A DNA stretch of 64,000 bases, from positions 434,001 to 498,000 of the forward strand of contig NZ_CP061800.1 in the NCBI RefSeq assembly GCF_017377395.1, given 5' to 3'. The DNA is from Desulfonema magnum. GTDB taxonomy: Bacteria; Desulfobacterota; Desulfobacteria; Desulfobacterales; 4be13. Positions 29,401 to 38,440 of the stretch are shown here, in pieces; the first letter of the stretch is position 1, and each line of letters starts with the position of its first letter. Made by a program: the position numbers and the translations under genes. Below the pieces are notes generated by a model. The model ran no database searches. It saw only the letters and a program-made list of their open reading frames with translations, and was not told the DNA's origin.

Positions 29401-31175
29401 GACACGCCAGTATTTCCCACAGACACCCGGCCATAAATTTCCGCGGGTTGAATAGTCCATGTCAGGGTGCTTGTCTGATTTGCACTGACGCTGACCGTTT
29501 TCCCGGCGAGACTTAACTGGCATCCGTCTATGATCACATATCCCCACACAACAATATCGGTATCCGGATAAATGGGGATGGAAAAATTTCCCTCAGCACC
29601 CGTAATATCCGCGGATGATATCTGACTGCTTGTCCCAGCTTTTTTCGCATAAAGTTTTCCGCCGGACACCTCCACATCGGCAGAGCCTATCTTACCGGTG
29701 ACATAACCGGGTTCCACATTAAAATTTATCGTCTGAATCTGACCGTAAGACACGGAAAAATTCACCGGCTCAAAATTCAGTGTTCCGCCGGTGCTGACAC
29801 GGACATTTTTACATTGGATTTTGCAGCTATGGGAGTCACCTTCTGAAATCATCAGGGTAAATGAATATTCACCATTTTCTCCGGTTTTGGCGTTCAGGGT
29901 TGAAAAACCAGAAGGGGACACAGTGATATCAGCATTTCCCACCGCCTTGCCGCTCAATGTCACTTTGCCCTTAATCTGGGCAGAACCGATTGTCCAGCCC
30001 ACATTTATATTTCCGCCAGATGCCACATTCACAGTCTTCTCTGCCAAATTATAGCTCTTTCCGTTTAATACAACACTGCCATAGACCACGATGCCGGAAC
30101 CCGCCTGTACAGGAAGCGTGAAACTTCCGTCAGCGCTGATGTTCGTGGTGCGTGAAAGGGCAGTACCATTGGCATCTTTTGCCCGAAGCGTTCCGCCGGA
30201 TATGGTAATGCCATCAGGCAAAGCTATCTTACCGTTAATCTGACCTGTGTTTATGGTGAAATTTAATGTTGTGTGATCATCATAGCCAACATCAACGGTC
30301 TGGCTTTTCAGATACATCTGAACTTTTCCATTGTCCATGGAAACCGTGGGACAGGAAACCGTAAATGGTTTTGTTCCCTGTTCAGAGGTAAGCACAACAA
30401 GGCTGTAGTTCCCATTTGCGTCAGTGGATGTGCTTTCACCGCCGCTTGCCGATATCCTTGTGTTACTTATGGAAGAACCGCCAATTGTAAGTTTTCCGCT
30501 GATATAACCGGCATAAATAACATATTCCACCGTGGTGGTTCCGTTTTCAGCCACGGTTACGGATTTCTGAGTAATGGAATACGTCTTTCCGCCTGAGACG
30601 ACGCTTCCGGATATCTTAACTGTTCCGGGCTGGGCAGTAAAAGAAAAATTGCCATCCGCATCAGGTCGGAGATCGCTTACCACAGTGTTATTTTTAGCAT
30701 CTTTAACATTGAGAGAACCGCTGGAAATGGTTCCCGGGGCAGTGATCTTGCCATTGATACGGCTCGTGGTCAGGCTGAAATCTGCGGTTATTGTTGTGCC
30801 GTAGCCCACATGAATCGTTTGTTTTTCAGAAAAAAGCCGGCTCTTTCCGTCTTCGGCAAACGCCTCACACCAGACCTCGTAAGTCCACGTCTCACTGCTT
30901 CCCTTGAGAGGGCCGCCGATTATTGTCTTGTAAGTGCCGTCCGCGCCAACAGGCTCGCTGATGATAGGTGTAGAAGTGTCTTTGAAAATTTTTATTGTGG
31001 CCTTTGAGCCAGATCCGTTTAAAGTTACCGTTCCCTGCACAAATGCCGGCTCAAATACGCCTTCTATCTCACCATCCTGAGCATTCACATTGCCCTGCAT
31101 CCCGGGTATCAAAAACAGGGATAGCGCGATTGTCATAAACCATACCGCGGGCCTCAACAATTTTCTTGGTTCCAT
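26466..31175 (-). CDS. Very large secreted protein with dockerin-like end and DUF4114-like domain
   Basis: 1569 residues. A signal peptide (residues 1-33, ...FLIPGMQGNVNA) is followed by about a dozen ~70-90-residue repeats of the carboxypeptidase-regulatory/Cna-B-like beta-sandwich kind, with alternating phrases 'GxVTLxG' and 'ADGSFTLPVxAG'. Around residues 1180-1240 is an Ig-like segment (PDIVINTPTSGYTTCDDKILVSG). Around 1320-1345 is FIYEDKNFICSDKDYNDLIFQVQG, the DUF4114 signature. The C-terminus has two EF-hand-like loops (DFDGNGITDDSDIAK and DLDGDGYIGILDIMQ), forming a dockerin-like calcium module. Probably an extracellular or surface matrix protein. The gene has a near-perfect sigma-54 promoter at 31301-31316 and a sigma-54 activator gene just upstream. 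Confidence 0.85.
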   Translation of the reverse strand: MEPRKLLRPAVWFMTIALSLFLIPGMQGNVNAQDGEIEGVFEPAFVQGTVTLNGSGSKATIKIFKDTSTPIISEPVGADGTYKTIIGGPLKGSSETWTYEVWCEAFAEDGKSRLFSEKQTIHVGYGTTITADFSLTTSRINGKITAPGTISSGSLNVKDAKNNTVVSDLRPDADGNFSFTAQPGTVKISGSVVSGGKTYSITQKSVTVAENGTTTVEYVIYAGYISGKLTIGGSSISNTRISASGGESTSTDANGNYSLVVLTSEQGTKPFTVSCPTVSMDNGKVQMYLKSQTVDVGYDDHTTLNFTINTGQINGKIALPDGITISGGTLRAKDANGTALSRTTNISADGSFTLPVQAGSGIVVYGSVVLNGKSYNLAEKTVNVASGGNINVGWTIGSAQIKGKVTLSGKAVGNADITVSPSGFSTLNAKTGENGEYSFTLMISEGDSHSCKIQCKNVRVSTGGTLNFEPVNFSVSYGQIQTINFNVEPGYVTGKIGSADVEVSGGKLYAKKAGTSSQISSADITGAEGNFSIPIYPDTDIVVWGYVIIDGCQLSLAGKTVSVSANQTSTLTWTIQPAEIYGRVSVGNTGVSAARITVSGTCSKTSTTGTNGYYSVVTYMSENSTGQMTVSCSNAKVDNGKTTLSFKSQSVSLSAGGGKEVNFHIASPTTVSGRLSYGGTGTSGTRTIRNGTLCADIKCSNTRVCTSVNADGTYVFPVGDDCDDIVISGNFTLENGMSWIINSQSMDMEANLEEINFPSKPLNGVIKGTVTLDGLENSGNTINRHYFTSSAGSVNINNNGGEYSFVLPANTYHFCTSSYHTETYLNGGDDYFIHPHASYDADKISLKAGEEITNNVLTQAAFIRGEVVLDYGDTCNSNAGISSGEIRAYGVDGTDTENGFAKDKIGGGAAYDLVVSQGDWHVQNIHLNINGTTKKGDNINSVLDITDYSEAFSLEAAEVMDQDIVYESGIITVKFIVPEGVKLRNPRIEGELVISDDDGNEKIVSTVSARGSSATVEVGRLPFAGLRGKYNLKAVADVIYGTRVLPDRIFGELPVRVRECEHEVNPGGPDIVINTPTSGYTTCDDKILVSGVTTHQDEIAEIVINGESVEFESTNNPEDEYEVSFSGYADLDMDGNSVEVTVTTVEGETSTDTVIVTRYIAGVFTVGDDGVVTMDWLYDGGRYEGELGIFSLTGMERFEPNSTEFIKEAATRAISNTTQGYVVISDATEAARFSGSLGENKEWNSGIYRGVREFRMTPGDTFATILVPNFTLAELCDDPGTDNVQMRPLFSLASSNPEHDLYLGQIADINGAGNAFIYEDKNFICSDKDYNDLIFQVQGVIVCEGKAPTMDSLIEDGIMRADNDWREFTDLGKAVVDHIEAVPTPVRMSVSVEGAADLLVYDAQGRECSKYGAHIAGSVFETNDSGNDIISLPALKSGEYRMVLHAQGNGGNCRLIIKEHEGDAQVFSETKSARIAGAQTLMSEVTVDSDLVISHVSDLKVPADEEGNPLAYDFDGNGITDDSDIAKVSVRWDAEEGDDDYDAFYDLDGDGYIGILDIMQVVNSQPVQE

Positions 31176-31300
31176 TTTTTTACCTCTCTGATCATTTTAA
31201 AAAAAGTTATTAAAATAAACAGCATACCTGTTATGCTGCCAGACACGGCCAAAGCATCCGAATTTTGGAAGATTCAGCATGTCGTCCGTACAGCTTATAT

Positions 31301-31316
31301 AGCAAAAAACATGCCA
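31301..31316 (-). promoter_or_regulatory. Putative sigma-54 (-24/-12) promoter
   Basis: On the minus strand the bases read TGGCATGTTTTTTGCT, matching the consensus TGGCACGNNNNTTGCW at every fixed position except the sixth. GG and GC elements have the right spacing. It lies ~126 bases before the start of the large secreted-protein gene, giving a leader of about 115 nt, and ~210 bases after the stop of the sigma-54 activator gene. Confidence 0.7.
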
Positions 31317-31525
31317 AAAGAGCCAAAAATCATATAATCTATTTGTTTTATAACATTTTTTTGATAAATCAGTTATAGGAATAGTAACAGAACAAAGGCT
31401 TATAAAAGGACAAATACCCATAATAATAACTATCCGATATAACTATTTATATAGTTAGTTTTCAGGTTATTTTTTGTATATAAAAAAATGATTACAAGTG
31501 ATTACATTGCTAACAAACAATAATT

Positions 31526-32761
31526 TCAGATGTTTATCTGAATCAGATTGCATTTTTTCTCAAACACGCCTCTCTTAAAACAATACATCGGAACCGCCTT
31601 GCCATCAATTCGGCAGGTTTTGGTTGAGCGTTTCTTATTGCAGCTTAACCATTCCCGGTCCGTCCAAGTGTCAATCACTGCCTTTCTTTCAAAATTCCCC
31701 TCCCTCAGCAGTCTTGTGACGATTTTGGGCATAAAGCAAAGCTCTTCCCACAAATCATTTTTGGCGGAGTTTCTGTTCAGCGTGCCAACGGACCTCTGGC
31801 CTCTTTTTATATCCCAGCGTCCGGCCCATCCTCCATCAGGAGTTTTGTTCACACGCCGATGACGGTTCCAGAATGCGCTCTGATTGCAAAGAGCCCATTC
31901 GTAAATCCATCTCAGTGATTCCGAAGCAATATCGTCTGTTTCGGGTTGCGGGATGAGCTGCACAGCGTCCCTGACATGCTTTTCTGTAATACAGATATCG
32001 CAAGGTTCGGACAGCATCACTGACCGTTGCAGAATATTTCTCAGTTCCCGCACATTTCCGTAAAGATTCAGTTTCATCAGAAACTTCAGCGCATCTGTGT
32101 CAATCTCTGAAATATTCAGTTTCTCATGCTCCCCGACCTGGCTGTTAAATTCCTCCCGGAAATTTCGGATAAAATGCCCAGCAAGCTCCGGGATGTCCTC
32201 CCTCCTTTCTCTTAACGGTTGAATATATAACGGAAAAGCGCTGATCCGATGAAAAAGATCCGTCCGCATCTCGTTCATTAAATCTTCAACCGGCTTATTA
32301 GTGGCACAGATGATTCTGGCGCTGACCAGCTCCTCCCTCACGCCCCCGACTCTGGTTATCCTGCCGGTATCCAGCACTCTCAGGAGCGTCAGTTGCAGTT
32401 TTAACGAAGCTTCGCCAATTTCATCCAAAAAAATTGTTCCGCCTTCGGCTTCATGGAATTTTCCTGTTTTATGATTTTTGGCATCAGTAAATGCCCCTTT
32501 TTCATATCCGAAAAACTCGGATTCCAGAAGCGTGTCAGGCATCCCCGCGCAGTTGACGGGAACAAATGGCATGTCCCCTCTCAGACTCAGCTTATGGATG
32601 CTTCTTGCGATGAGTTCCTTACCCACGCCGGATTCCCCCAGGACCATGACCGGCCAGGGAAATCTTGCAATCTTAAGAACTTGGGATTTCAGCCGCTTCA
32701 TGATTTCAGAATCACCGATCACTTTCTGATGGATTCTGTCTGTTTCAAAAATCCCGTGCAT
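31526..32761 (-). CDS. Sigma-54-dependent transcriptional activator (no receiver domain)
   Basis: 411 residues. The AAA+ domain starts almost at the N-terminus: Walker A GESGVGKE (~residue 41), the sigma-54-contact loop GAFTDA (a variant of GAFTGA, ~residue 95), Walker [13 protein letters not shown] (~115), sensor [11 protein letters not shown] and the arginine finger region [21 protein letters not shown]. No N-terminal sensory domain is present. The C-terminal ~130 residues are not a Fis-type helix-turn-helix; they are basic and include [25 protein letters not shown], which could form a winged DNA-binding fold (inference). GGAGGTG is placed 8 bases before the ATG, immediately after a heptamer tract. 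Probably activates the downstream large secreted-protein gene. Confidence 0.85.
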   Translation of the reverse strand: MHGIFETDRIHQKVIGDSEIMKRLKSQVLKIARFPWPVMVLGESGVGKELIARSIHKLSLRGDMPFVPVNCAGMPDTLLESEFFGYEKGAFTDAKNHKTGKFHEAEGGTIFLDEIGEASLKLQLTLLRVLDTGRITRVGGVREELVSARIICATNKPVEDLMNEMRTDLFHRISAFPLYIQPLRERREDIPELAGHFIRNFREEFNSQVGEHEKLNISEIDTDALKFLMKLNLYGNVRELRNILQRSVMLSEPCDICITEKHVRDAVQLIPQPETDDIASESLRWIYEWALCNQSAFWNRHRRVNKTPDGGWAGRWDIKRGQRSVGTLNRNSAKNDLWEELCFMPKIVTRLLREGNFERKAVIDTWTDREWLSCNKKRSTKTCRIDGKAVPMYCFKRGVFEKKCNLIQINI

Positions 32762-32781
32762 ACCTCAGTCACCTCCTTAAA

Positions 32782-32801
32782 GTGTTAGGTGTTAGGTGTT
32801 A
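32782..32801. repeat. (GGTGTTA)n tract directly before the activator's ribosome site
   Basis: Just under three heptamer units, 21 bases before the ATG of the sigma-54 activator and directly adjoining its GGAGGTG ribosome site. Confidence 0.85.
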
Positions 32802-32967
32802 AAAAACACGCTGAAATGTTTCTGTTTCCTTGTAAGTTTTAACAAATTTGATTTCTTATCTGTTATAATTATTAATGTCCAAAAACGATTCTTGCGGACA
32901 TTTTTTCATAAAAAAAATTTTTCCATTCCAAAACCGCTCTTTCAATGCTACAAATATGCCGCCAAAC

Positions 32968-33035
32968 GTAGGGTGGGTGGAGCGAAGCGGAACCCACCTT
33001 GTGCGGTGGGTTCCGCTTCGCTCCACCCACCCTAC
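32968..33035. repeat. GTAGGGTGGGT palindrome, full copy
   Basis: A 68-bp near-perfect palindrome: GTAGGGTGGGTGGAGCGAAG, CGGAACCCACC, a short GTG loop and its complement to CCACCCACCCTAC. Other copies are at 40728-40795, 43751-43782 (half) and the tandem set at 63002-63264. Confidence 0.9.
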
Positions 33036-33302
33036 ATTTTTGTATCGGGTATATTATTTATTTCGATTTCCCTAAATCCGTTATAATCAGAATAATTATA
33101 ATATATTCAATGCCAACCTCTGGACAGGAATAGCATAAGTTATAGTAAAAACCCAAAAAAACAAAGTGTTATCTTATATAATCTGAAATATTTTTTTTAA
33201 TTACACCTTCTAATATTTTTATATGCAGGGAAATTTTTTTTCTTATGCAAAAAAATAAAAGAATATAATCAGGAAGGCATTGGGAAAGGTAAACAATTAT
33301 GA

Positions 33303-33377
33303 AGGTGTTAGGTGTTAGGTGTTAGGTGTCAGATTTCAGGTGTTAGGTGTTAGGTGTTAGGTGTTAGGTGTTAGGTG
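33303..33377. repeat. (GGTGTTA)n tract, longest copy
   Basis: About ten heptamers with a diverged centre. It lies in the ~880-bp gap 32762-33641, which holds no convincing gene. Further along (33575-33655) is an imperfect ~25-bp tandem repeat, 'gagggaacggcgtgtggt', running into the end of the next gene. Confidence 0.85.
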
Positions 33378-33574
33378 AAAATATAAAATTTTCATCCTTT
33401 GTTGTGTCCTCAGGACATGGGAGTTTATATAAAAAAGGTGTTAACTCTCAGGAAAAAATTATAAATTTTTCGTGCTTCATTGTAACCGGCAGATCATGGG
33501 AGTTTATAAAAAAAGAGAGAAAAGCAATGGCAGAAAAAGACAATCAAAGCAAGGAAACCGTTCCCTCCGACAGA

Positions 33575-33655
33575 CTCAGGGAACGGCGTGTGGTATGATG
33601 AGGGAACGGCGTGTGGTGTGATGAGGGAATGGCGTGTGCGTTCAGGGAATGGCGT
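33575..33655. repeat. Imperfect ~25-bp tandem repeats
   Basis: Four imperfect units of GGGAACGGCGTG(TGGTRTGATGA) just downstream of the kinase stop codon at 33642. The last unit overlaps the end of the gene. Confidence 0.7.
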
Positions 33656-34982
33656 GATTCTTAGGGAGCGTAAATCGAAATATTGTCCCGCCTCCGGCTT
33701 CGTGTTCCACCCAAATTTTCCCCTTATTCTTTTTCACGAGTTCTTTGCATAAGATCAGACTGATACCCGTGCCTTTCCCGCTAATGCCTGAGTCTTCTTT
33801 GTAATTCTCATCTGTCTGAAATACGTTTTGGATAATTTCTTCACTGATACTGATACCCGTATTAAAAACAGAAATTTCCCAAAATTCCTCCTCGGTTCTC
33901 TCAGTCCTCTCATCATTCGGAACAGAAGGAAGCGCGGATATTTTAACCTCACCGCCCCTGTCGCAAAACCTTACAGCATTGGAAATAAGATTGCGGAAAA
34001 TCATATCGGTCATGTTCAGATCAGCATGTATAATTGTATCAGTTTCAATATGATGAGAAAGATTAATTCCTTTTTGTTTCGCATCTTCTGTAAAAAGAAA
34101 AATACAATCTGAAACAGCTTTTCGGAGATCAATCGCTCTGGGTTCAAATTCCATGTCTCTGATTTCAAAATCAGACCAGGTTACCAAATTCTCCATCAGT
34201 TTATGTGCATCCCTCACGGTATCGCACACAGATGTGACGATATCTTCAATCTTGCTGTTGTTCAGCTCCGCAGCCGAGGCCATGAGCATCTCGGAAGAAT
34301 CCGTGAGATAAGAAAATATATGCTTCATATCGTGGGCAATCACTGAAAGCATCTTATCTTTTGCAGTATTTGCCTGAGAAAGTCTGATATTTAATTTGGA
34401 AAGCCTTGTATTTGATTCGATAACTTTTTTGTTTGATTGAAAAAGCCCTTCATTTAACTGGGAAAGTTCCTTTTGTCGGCGTCGGATGGCTATTTGTATT
34501 GTAATGCGGGCCAGAACCTCTTCCTGGCGAAAAGGTTTGGTAATATAATCAACAGCCCCCAGATAAAATCCCTTGACCTTGTCAAATGTCTCTGAAAGTG
34601 CGGTCATAAAGATCACCGGAATATCCTTTGTTGCCTCGCTTCTCTTAATCTGGCGACACGTCTCAAAGCCGTTAATACCCGGCATCATTATATCCAGAAG
34701 TATGATATCCGGCACAATATGCTTCAGTTGCTGAAGCGCTCTTTCTCCGCCCGGAGCGGCAAAAGTTTTAAAACCGGAGTCTTCCAGATAATCCACAAGA
34801 ATATCCAGATTGGTGGGATTGTCATCAACAATTAAAACACTCGCTTTTTTATCTTCCTTTATTCTTTCCCATTTATGCGTCGGAACTGTCTCGGGAAAAT
34901 TAGAACCATCTTCTAAAAAATCAAACAGCGCATTCACTTCGTCTTCAAGAATTACAACATTTTCTTTTTTATCATCACCCAT
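33642..34982 (-). CDS. Receiver-histidine kinase protein (REC + HisKA + HATPase)
   Basis: 446 residues. After ~45 leading residues comes a receiver domain: SVLIVDDNPTNLDILVDYLEDSG, phosphoacceptor Asp in IILLDIMMPGINGFETCRQI (~residue 95) and DYITKPFRQEEVLARI with the conserved Lys. A coiled-coil (~165-210) follows, then a HisKA-like helix with His in SVIAHDMKHIFSYL, and a HATPase domain (NLISNAVRFCDRGG; GKGTGISLILCKELV). No output DNA-binding domain. Same order and strong similarity to the protein at 38441-39610, so the two are paralogues flanking a large hybrid kinase. Its start lies next to the AAGTTTC heptamer tract. Confidence 0.88.
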   Translation of the reverse strand: MGDDKKENVVILEDEVNALFDFLEDGSNFPETVPTHKWERIKEDKKASVLIVDDNPTNLDILVDYLEDSGFKTFAAPGGERALQQLKHIVPDIILLDIMMPGINGFETCRQIKRSEATKDIPVIFMTALSETFDKVKGFYLGAVDYITKPFRQEEVLARITIQIAIRRRQKELSQLNEGLFQSNKKVIESNTRLSKLNIRLSQANTAKDKMLSVIAHDMKHIFSYLTDSSEMLMASAAELNNSKIEDIVTSVCDTVRDAHKLMENLVTWSDFEIRDMEFEPRAIDLRKAVSDCIFLFTEDAKQKGINLSHHIETDTIIHADLNMTDMIFRNLISNAVRFCDRGGEVKISALPSVPNDERTERTEEEFWEISVFNTGISISEEIIQNVFQTDENYKEDSGISGKGTGISLILCKELVKKNKGKIWVEHEAGGGTIFRFTLPKNHAIP

Positions 34983-34995
34983 TTTTCCCCCTCGT

Positions 34996-35036
34996 GTTTG
35001 AAACTTGAAACTTGAAACTCAAGTTTCAAGTTTCAA
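34996..35036. repeat. (AAGTTTC)n / (GAAACTT)n heptanucleotide tract
   Basis: Two sets of heptamers meeting as an inverted pair, lying between the start of the 446-residue kinase gene (34982) and the stop of the 1000-residue kinase gene. The last codons of the latter (LKLET) are written by the tract. The same heptamer is at 43326-43402. Confidence 0.85.
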
Positions 35037-38021
35037 ATACGGTTCGATCAGTTCCTGGATTTCATCAAAATTATACTTATCTGTCAGTTGGGATATTTTT
35101 GCCGCAAACGGAGCAAAATCAGGATTAAGCGATTCAATTTTTGTGACTTGTTTCCGAAGGCCTCTGATATCACCTGTTATCACAAACTGATAAAGCTCGG
35201 CAATTTCTTTTTTTGGCGGCGGAATAACAGGTGCCGGGACAGTTTCAGATGCCTGTTCTTCCTGGCTTTCATATATCCACTCTAATTTCAGATAGATTTT
35301 TAACAATTTCATAAGATCATTTAACTGAACAGGCTTGGCGAGAAAATCATCACATCCGGCTGCCAGGCTTTTCCGTTGTGTCTGTCCGAATAAATTTGCA
35401 GAAACCGCAATGATAATTATATGTTTCAACAACGGAATATGCCGAATTTGTTTTATCACCTCATAGCTGTCCATGCCCGGCATCATCATATCCATTAAAA
35501 TCATATCCGGCTGAAACTCTGTGGCTTTGTCCAACGTGTCACTTCCGTCAACCGCTTCAAATATGTCAAAGCCCGGAGGCGAGAGCATATCTCTCAAAAT
35601 CATACGATTTTTTTTCGAATCATCCGCGATCAGAATCTTACGGGCCGACCCTTTGAAACCGACAATATCTTTCAGGACTTCAATTCTGTCCGGGGGATCT
35701 GTTTTCCATTCAGCCTCAGGCAGGTCAGCGATGAACCAGAACTTACTGCCCTGTCCCGGTGTGCTTTTCACATACAATTCGCCTTCCATCATTCGGACCA
35801 GTCTCTGACTGATCGCCAGTCCCAGACCCGTTCCCTCGGCCTTGGCCAGCCTGCCCGAGGCCTGACGAAAAGGCAAAAATATCTCTTTCAGCTTTTCATC
35901 TGAAATACCAATACCTGTGTCTTCCACCTGGAAACGGATTTTGGTGTCTGTCCCTTGCCCGCTGTCTGTCACTGCTGAAGGCTCACGCATCACACTCAGG
36001 ACAACAGTGCCTTTTTCCGTGAACTTAATGGCATTGCCGATCAGATTAAGCAGAATTTGGCGTAACCGGTATTTGTCGCCATAAATTTTTTCCGGCAAAT
36101 CCGGATTGCTTTCATAAATAAGAGCAATACCTTTTTGTTCTGCCCGGATTCGTAACACTTCTGTTGTATTGATCAGAAAATCATGAAGCTGAAATGTTAT
36201 GGGTTCCAGTTCCATTTTCCGGGCTTCAATTTTGGAAAGGTCTAAGATATCATTGATCATCATCAGCAGATGCTCTCCGCTGCCATGAATAACATTAATG
36301 GCTTTTCTTTGTTTTTCTGACAGATGTTTGTCGTTTCTGAGAATCTGGGTATATCCCAGAATGCCGTTGAGCGGGGTGCGAAATTCATGACTCATGCTGG
36401 CGAGAAACTCGCTCTTTGCACGGTTTGCAGATTCGGCAGCTTCTTTTGCTTTTTGTAACTCAGCTTCGCTTTTTTGCAATGCTTCCGTGGCTGCTTTTAT
36501 CACACTGATGTCAAAAAAACTCTCCAGCATATAATTCCGGTTTTTCAGTGTGATGGGCACAACGGTTTTGAGGATATCACATTTTGTTCCGTCCGCCCTG
36601 ACCAAGACACTTTCCGAATGATCCGTGGTCTGTCCGAGATCAGTAATGGGACATCTGCCTTTTTCCTCGGGACATATATATGTATGGCAAACTTTGCCCA
36701 CAATCTGCTCTTTGGACATATCGCCCCCGATCATGAGAATTGCAGCAGGGTTGATATCTCTGATTTCATGGGTTTCCGGGTCAATAATAAGAACCCCCGC
36801 CTGCACTGAATCAAAAATCGTTTTCAGCCGGGACTCACTTTCCCTAAGCGCGTCCTGGGCCAGCTTACGATCTGTAATATTCCGGGTGACCCCCACAAAT
36901 CCCGTGAGTTCGCTGTCATCGTCATAGAGATATGTTAATATTGCCTCTGTCCATCTTTTTGTTCCGTTCTTATGGGTCAGTTCCTGATCAAACCGTAAGG
37001 TCTCGAACATCCCTGATTCTTCGATATCCTGACTTTCTGCGGTGATATTCACAATGTTTTCAAGTGAAAACGGACTCAGCAATTTTTCCAGTGCCGCATC
37101 ATCCAACTCTTCCGGTTTGTAGCCCAGCAAATTTTCAAAGGACGGGCTGACATATGTGAACCGCATGTTGTCATCTCTGGTCCATATGACATCAGCGGTG
37201 TTTTCAGCAAGGAGCTTATAGACTTTCTGACTTTCTCTGAAAGCCTCCTCAGCCTGCTTCTGAGTGCTTATATCAGTCATAATCCCCAGCACACCGGCCA
37301 CCAGGCCATCTGCATCTGTAAATGTGCCTTTATGAAACACCACATCATGCAAAGACTTATCCGCATATTGAATCTGAGATTCATATTCCTGTGTTCCGGG
37401 ATACTTCATCAGTTCCGAATCTGTATGATAATGTTTGTTCGCCAGTTCTTTCGGAATCAGATCATAAGCGGATTTGCCGATAATCTCATCCCCGGATTTT
37501 CCCAGAACAGTTTCAAAGCTTTTGTTACACCCGATATAGATGCCATTCTTGTCCTTATAAAAAAGAGGATTGGGAATGGTATCCATTAAAACCTGCATAA
37601 ACTGATTCTGTTTTTTTAGTTCCTCATTTTCCTTTTTGTAGGCCGTGATATCACAGCCTGTTCCCAATACTGCGGATTTATTTTTAAAAACCACTGCCTC
37701 TCCTGAGAAGTCCAGCCATCGTTCTCCCCCTGTCTTGGTGATGATTTTAATCTCGCATCTGGAAAAAATGTCTTTTCCTTCGGCCTGAGCCTTACCAAGC
37801 TGATCGAATAACGCTTTAAAATCAGGATGAATCATATCAGATAAGCTGCGTCCGAGAAGTGATTCTCTTTTATAACCGGTTATTCTTTCAGCCTCACGGT
37901 TTGCATAAAATATCTGGCCGTCGTTATATATAAATACAGCCACAGGAATAGCTTCATTAAGTTTTCGAAATATGGCTTCATTTTTTCTAAATTCTTCAAT
38001 AACACAAGCGGATTTGTTCAT
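35019..38021 (-). CDS. Hybrid sensor histidine kinase with four PAS domains and a C-terminal receiver
   Basis: 1000 residues, no membrane segment, so cytoplasmic. Four PAS/PAC modules occupy about 15-130, 145-260, 270-390 and 400-515. The last has a Cys-rich insertion (CHTYICPEEKGRCPI), as in PAS domains that hold a redox cofactor or metal. A coiled coil leads to HisKA with SHEFRTPLNGILGY (His ~570), HATPase (NLIGNAIKFTEKG, DTGIGIS, GTGLGLAISQRLV), then a receiver KILIADDSKKNRMILRDM with Asp in MILMDMMMPGMDSYEVI. A ~90-residue tail may be an HPt-like helix bundle. Middle gene of three same-strand kinase genes. Confidence 0.9.
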   Translation of the reverse strand: MNKSACVIEEFRKNEAIFRKLNEAIPVAVFIYNDGQIFYANREAERITGYKRESLLGRSLSDMIHPDFKALFDQLGKAQAEGKDIFSRCEIKIITKTGGERWLDFSGEAVVFKNKSAVLGTGCDITAYKKENEELKKQNQFMQVLMDTIPNPLFYKDKNGIYIGCNKSFETVLGKSGDEIIGKSAYDLIPKELANKHYHTDSELMKYPGTQEYESQIQYADKSLHDVVFHKGTFTDADGLVAGVLGIMTDISTQKQAEEAFRESQKVYKLLAENTADVIWTRDDNMRFTYVSPSFENLLGYKPEELDDAALEKLLSPFSLENIVNITAESQDIEESGMFETLRFDQELTHKNGTKRWTEAILTYLYDDDSELTGFVGVTRNITDRKLAQDALRESESRLKTIFDSVQAGVLIIDPETHEIRDINPAAILMIGGDMSKEQIVGKVCHTYICPEEKGRCPITDLGQTTDHSESVLVRADGTKCDILKTVVPITLKNRNYMLESFFDISVIKAATEALQKSEAELQKAKEAAESANRAKSEFLASMSHEFRTPLNGILGYTQILRNDKHLSEKQRKAINVIHGSGEHLLMMINDILDLSKIEARKMELEPITFQLHDFLINTTEVLRIRAEQKGIALIYESNPDLPEKIYGDKYRLRQILLNLIGNAIKFTEKGTVVLSVMREPSAVTDSGQGTDTKIRFQVEDTGIGISDEKLKEIFLPFRQASGRLAKAEGTGLGLAISQRLVRMMEGELYVKSTPGQGSKFWFIADLPEAEWKTDPPDRIEVLKDIVGFKGSARKILIADDSKKNRMILRDMLSPPGFDIFEAVDGSDTLDKATEFQPDMILMDMMMPGMDSYEVIKQIRHIPLLKHIIIIAVSANLFGQTQRKSLAAGCDDFLAKPVQLNDLMKLLKIYLKLEWIYESQEEQASETVPAPVIPPPKKEIAELYQFVITGDIRGLRKQVTKIESLNPDFAPFAAKISQLTDKYNFDEIQELIEPYLKLET

Positions 38022-38074
38022 AATTCACCTATATTGCATGTTACTGTCCCGGAGGGACGGCTGAAAATAGCCTG

Positions 38075-38175
38075 GCAAGTATTGCCGGGGTGTCCTTATT
38101 GTCGGGTCTTATTGCCGGGGCGTCTTATTGCCGGGATGTCTTATTAGCCGGGATGTCTTACTGTCAGGATGTCTT
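38075..38175. repeat. Imperfect ~18-bp tandem repeats
   Basis: Repeats of the form TCTTATTGCCGGG(G/A)(C/T)G, about six copies, in the 419-bp gap upstream of the large kinase gene. The rest of the gap shows nothing recognised. Confidence 0.75.
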
Positions 38176-38440
38176 CATATCGGAAATAACTAACCGATTA
38201 TCACGATTAAAAAATCTTGTAAATCCCTTACCATGAAAACATACATGACCCATCAGGCTATCCATCTGAAAACGCATGATTTTCATTACATGGGCTGATT
38301 TTTTTTATGAATGTTTAATCAGGTGAATCATGGCTGAGACAGCAGGAGTCAGAGGAAGGACATAATAAAATTATTTGACAGTTTAGGTGAAAAAAATTTT
38401 TGCGATATTTAACAGATCGAACAGTTCCGAAATTCCTCCC

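Noticed and set aside
33368..33598. 76-codon plus-strand frame
   Set aside because: Runs from a heptamer tract into 25-bp tandem repeats, with no family or codon support.
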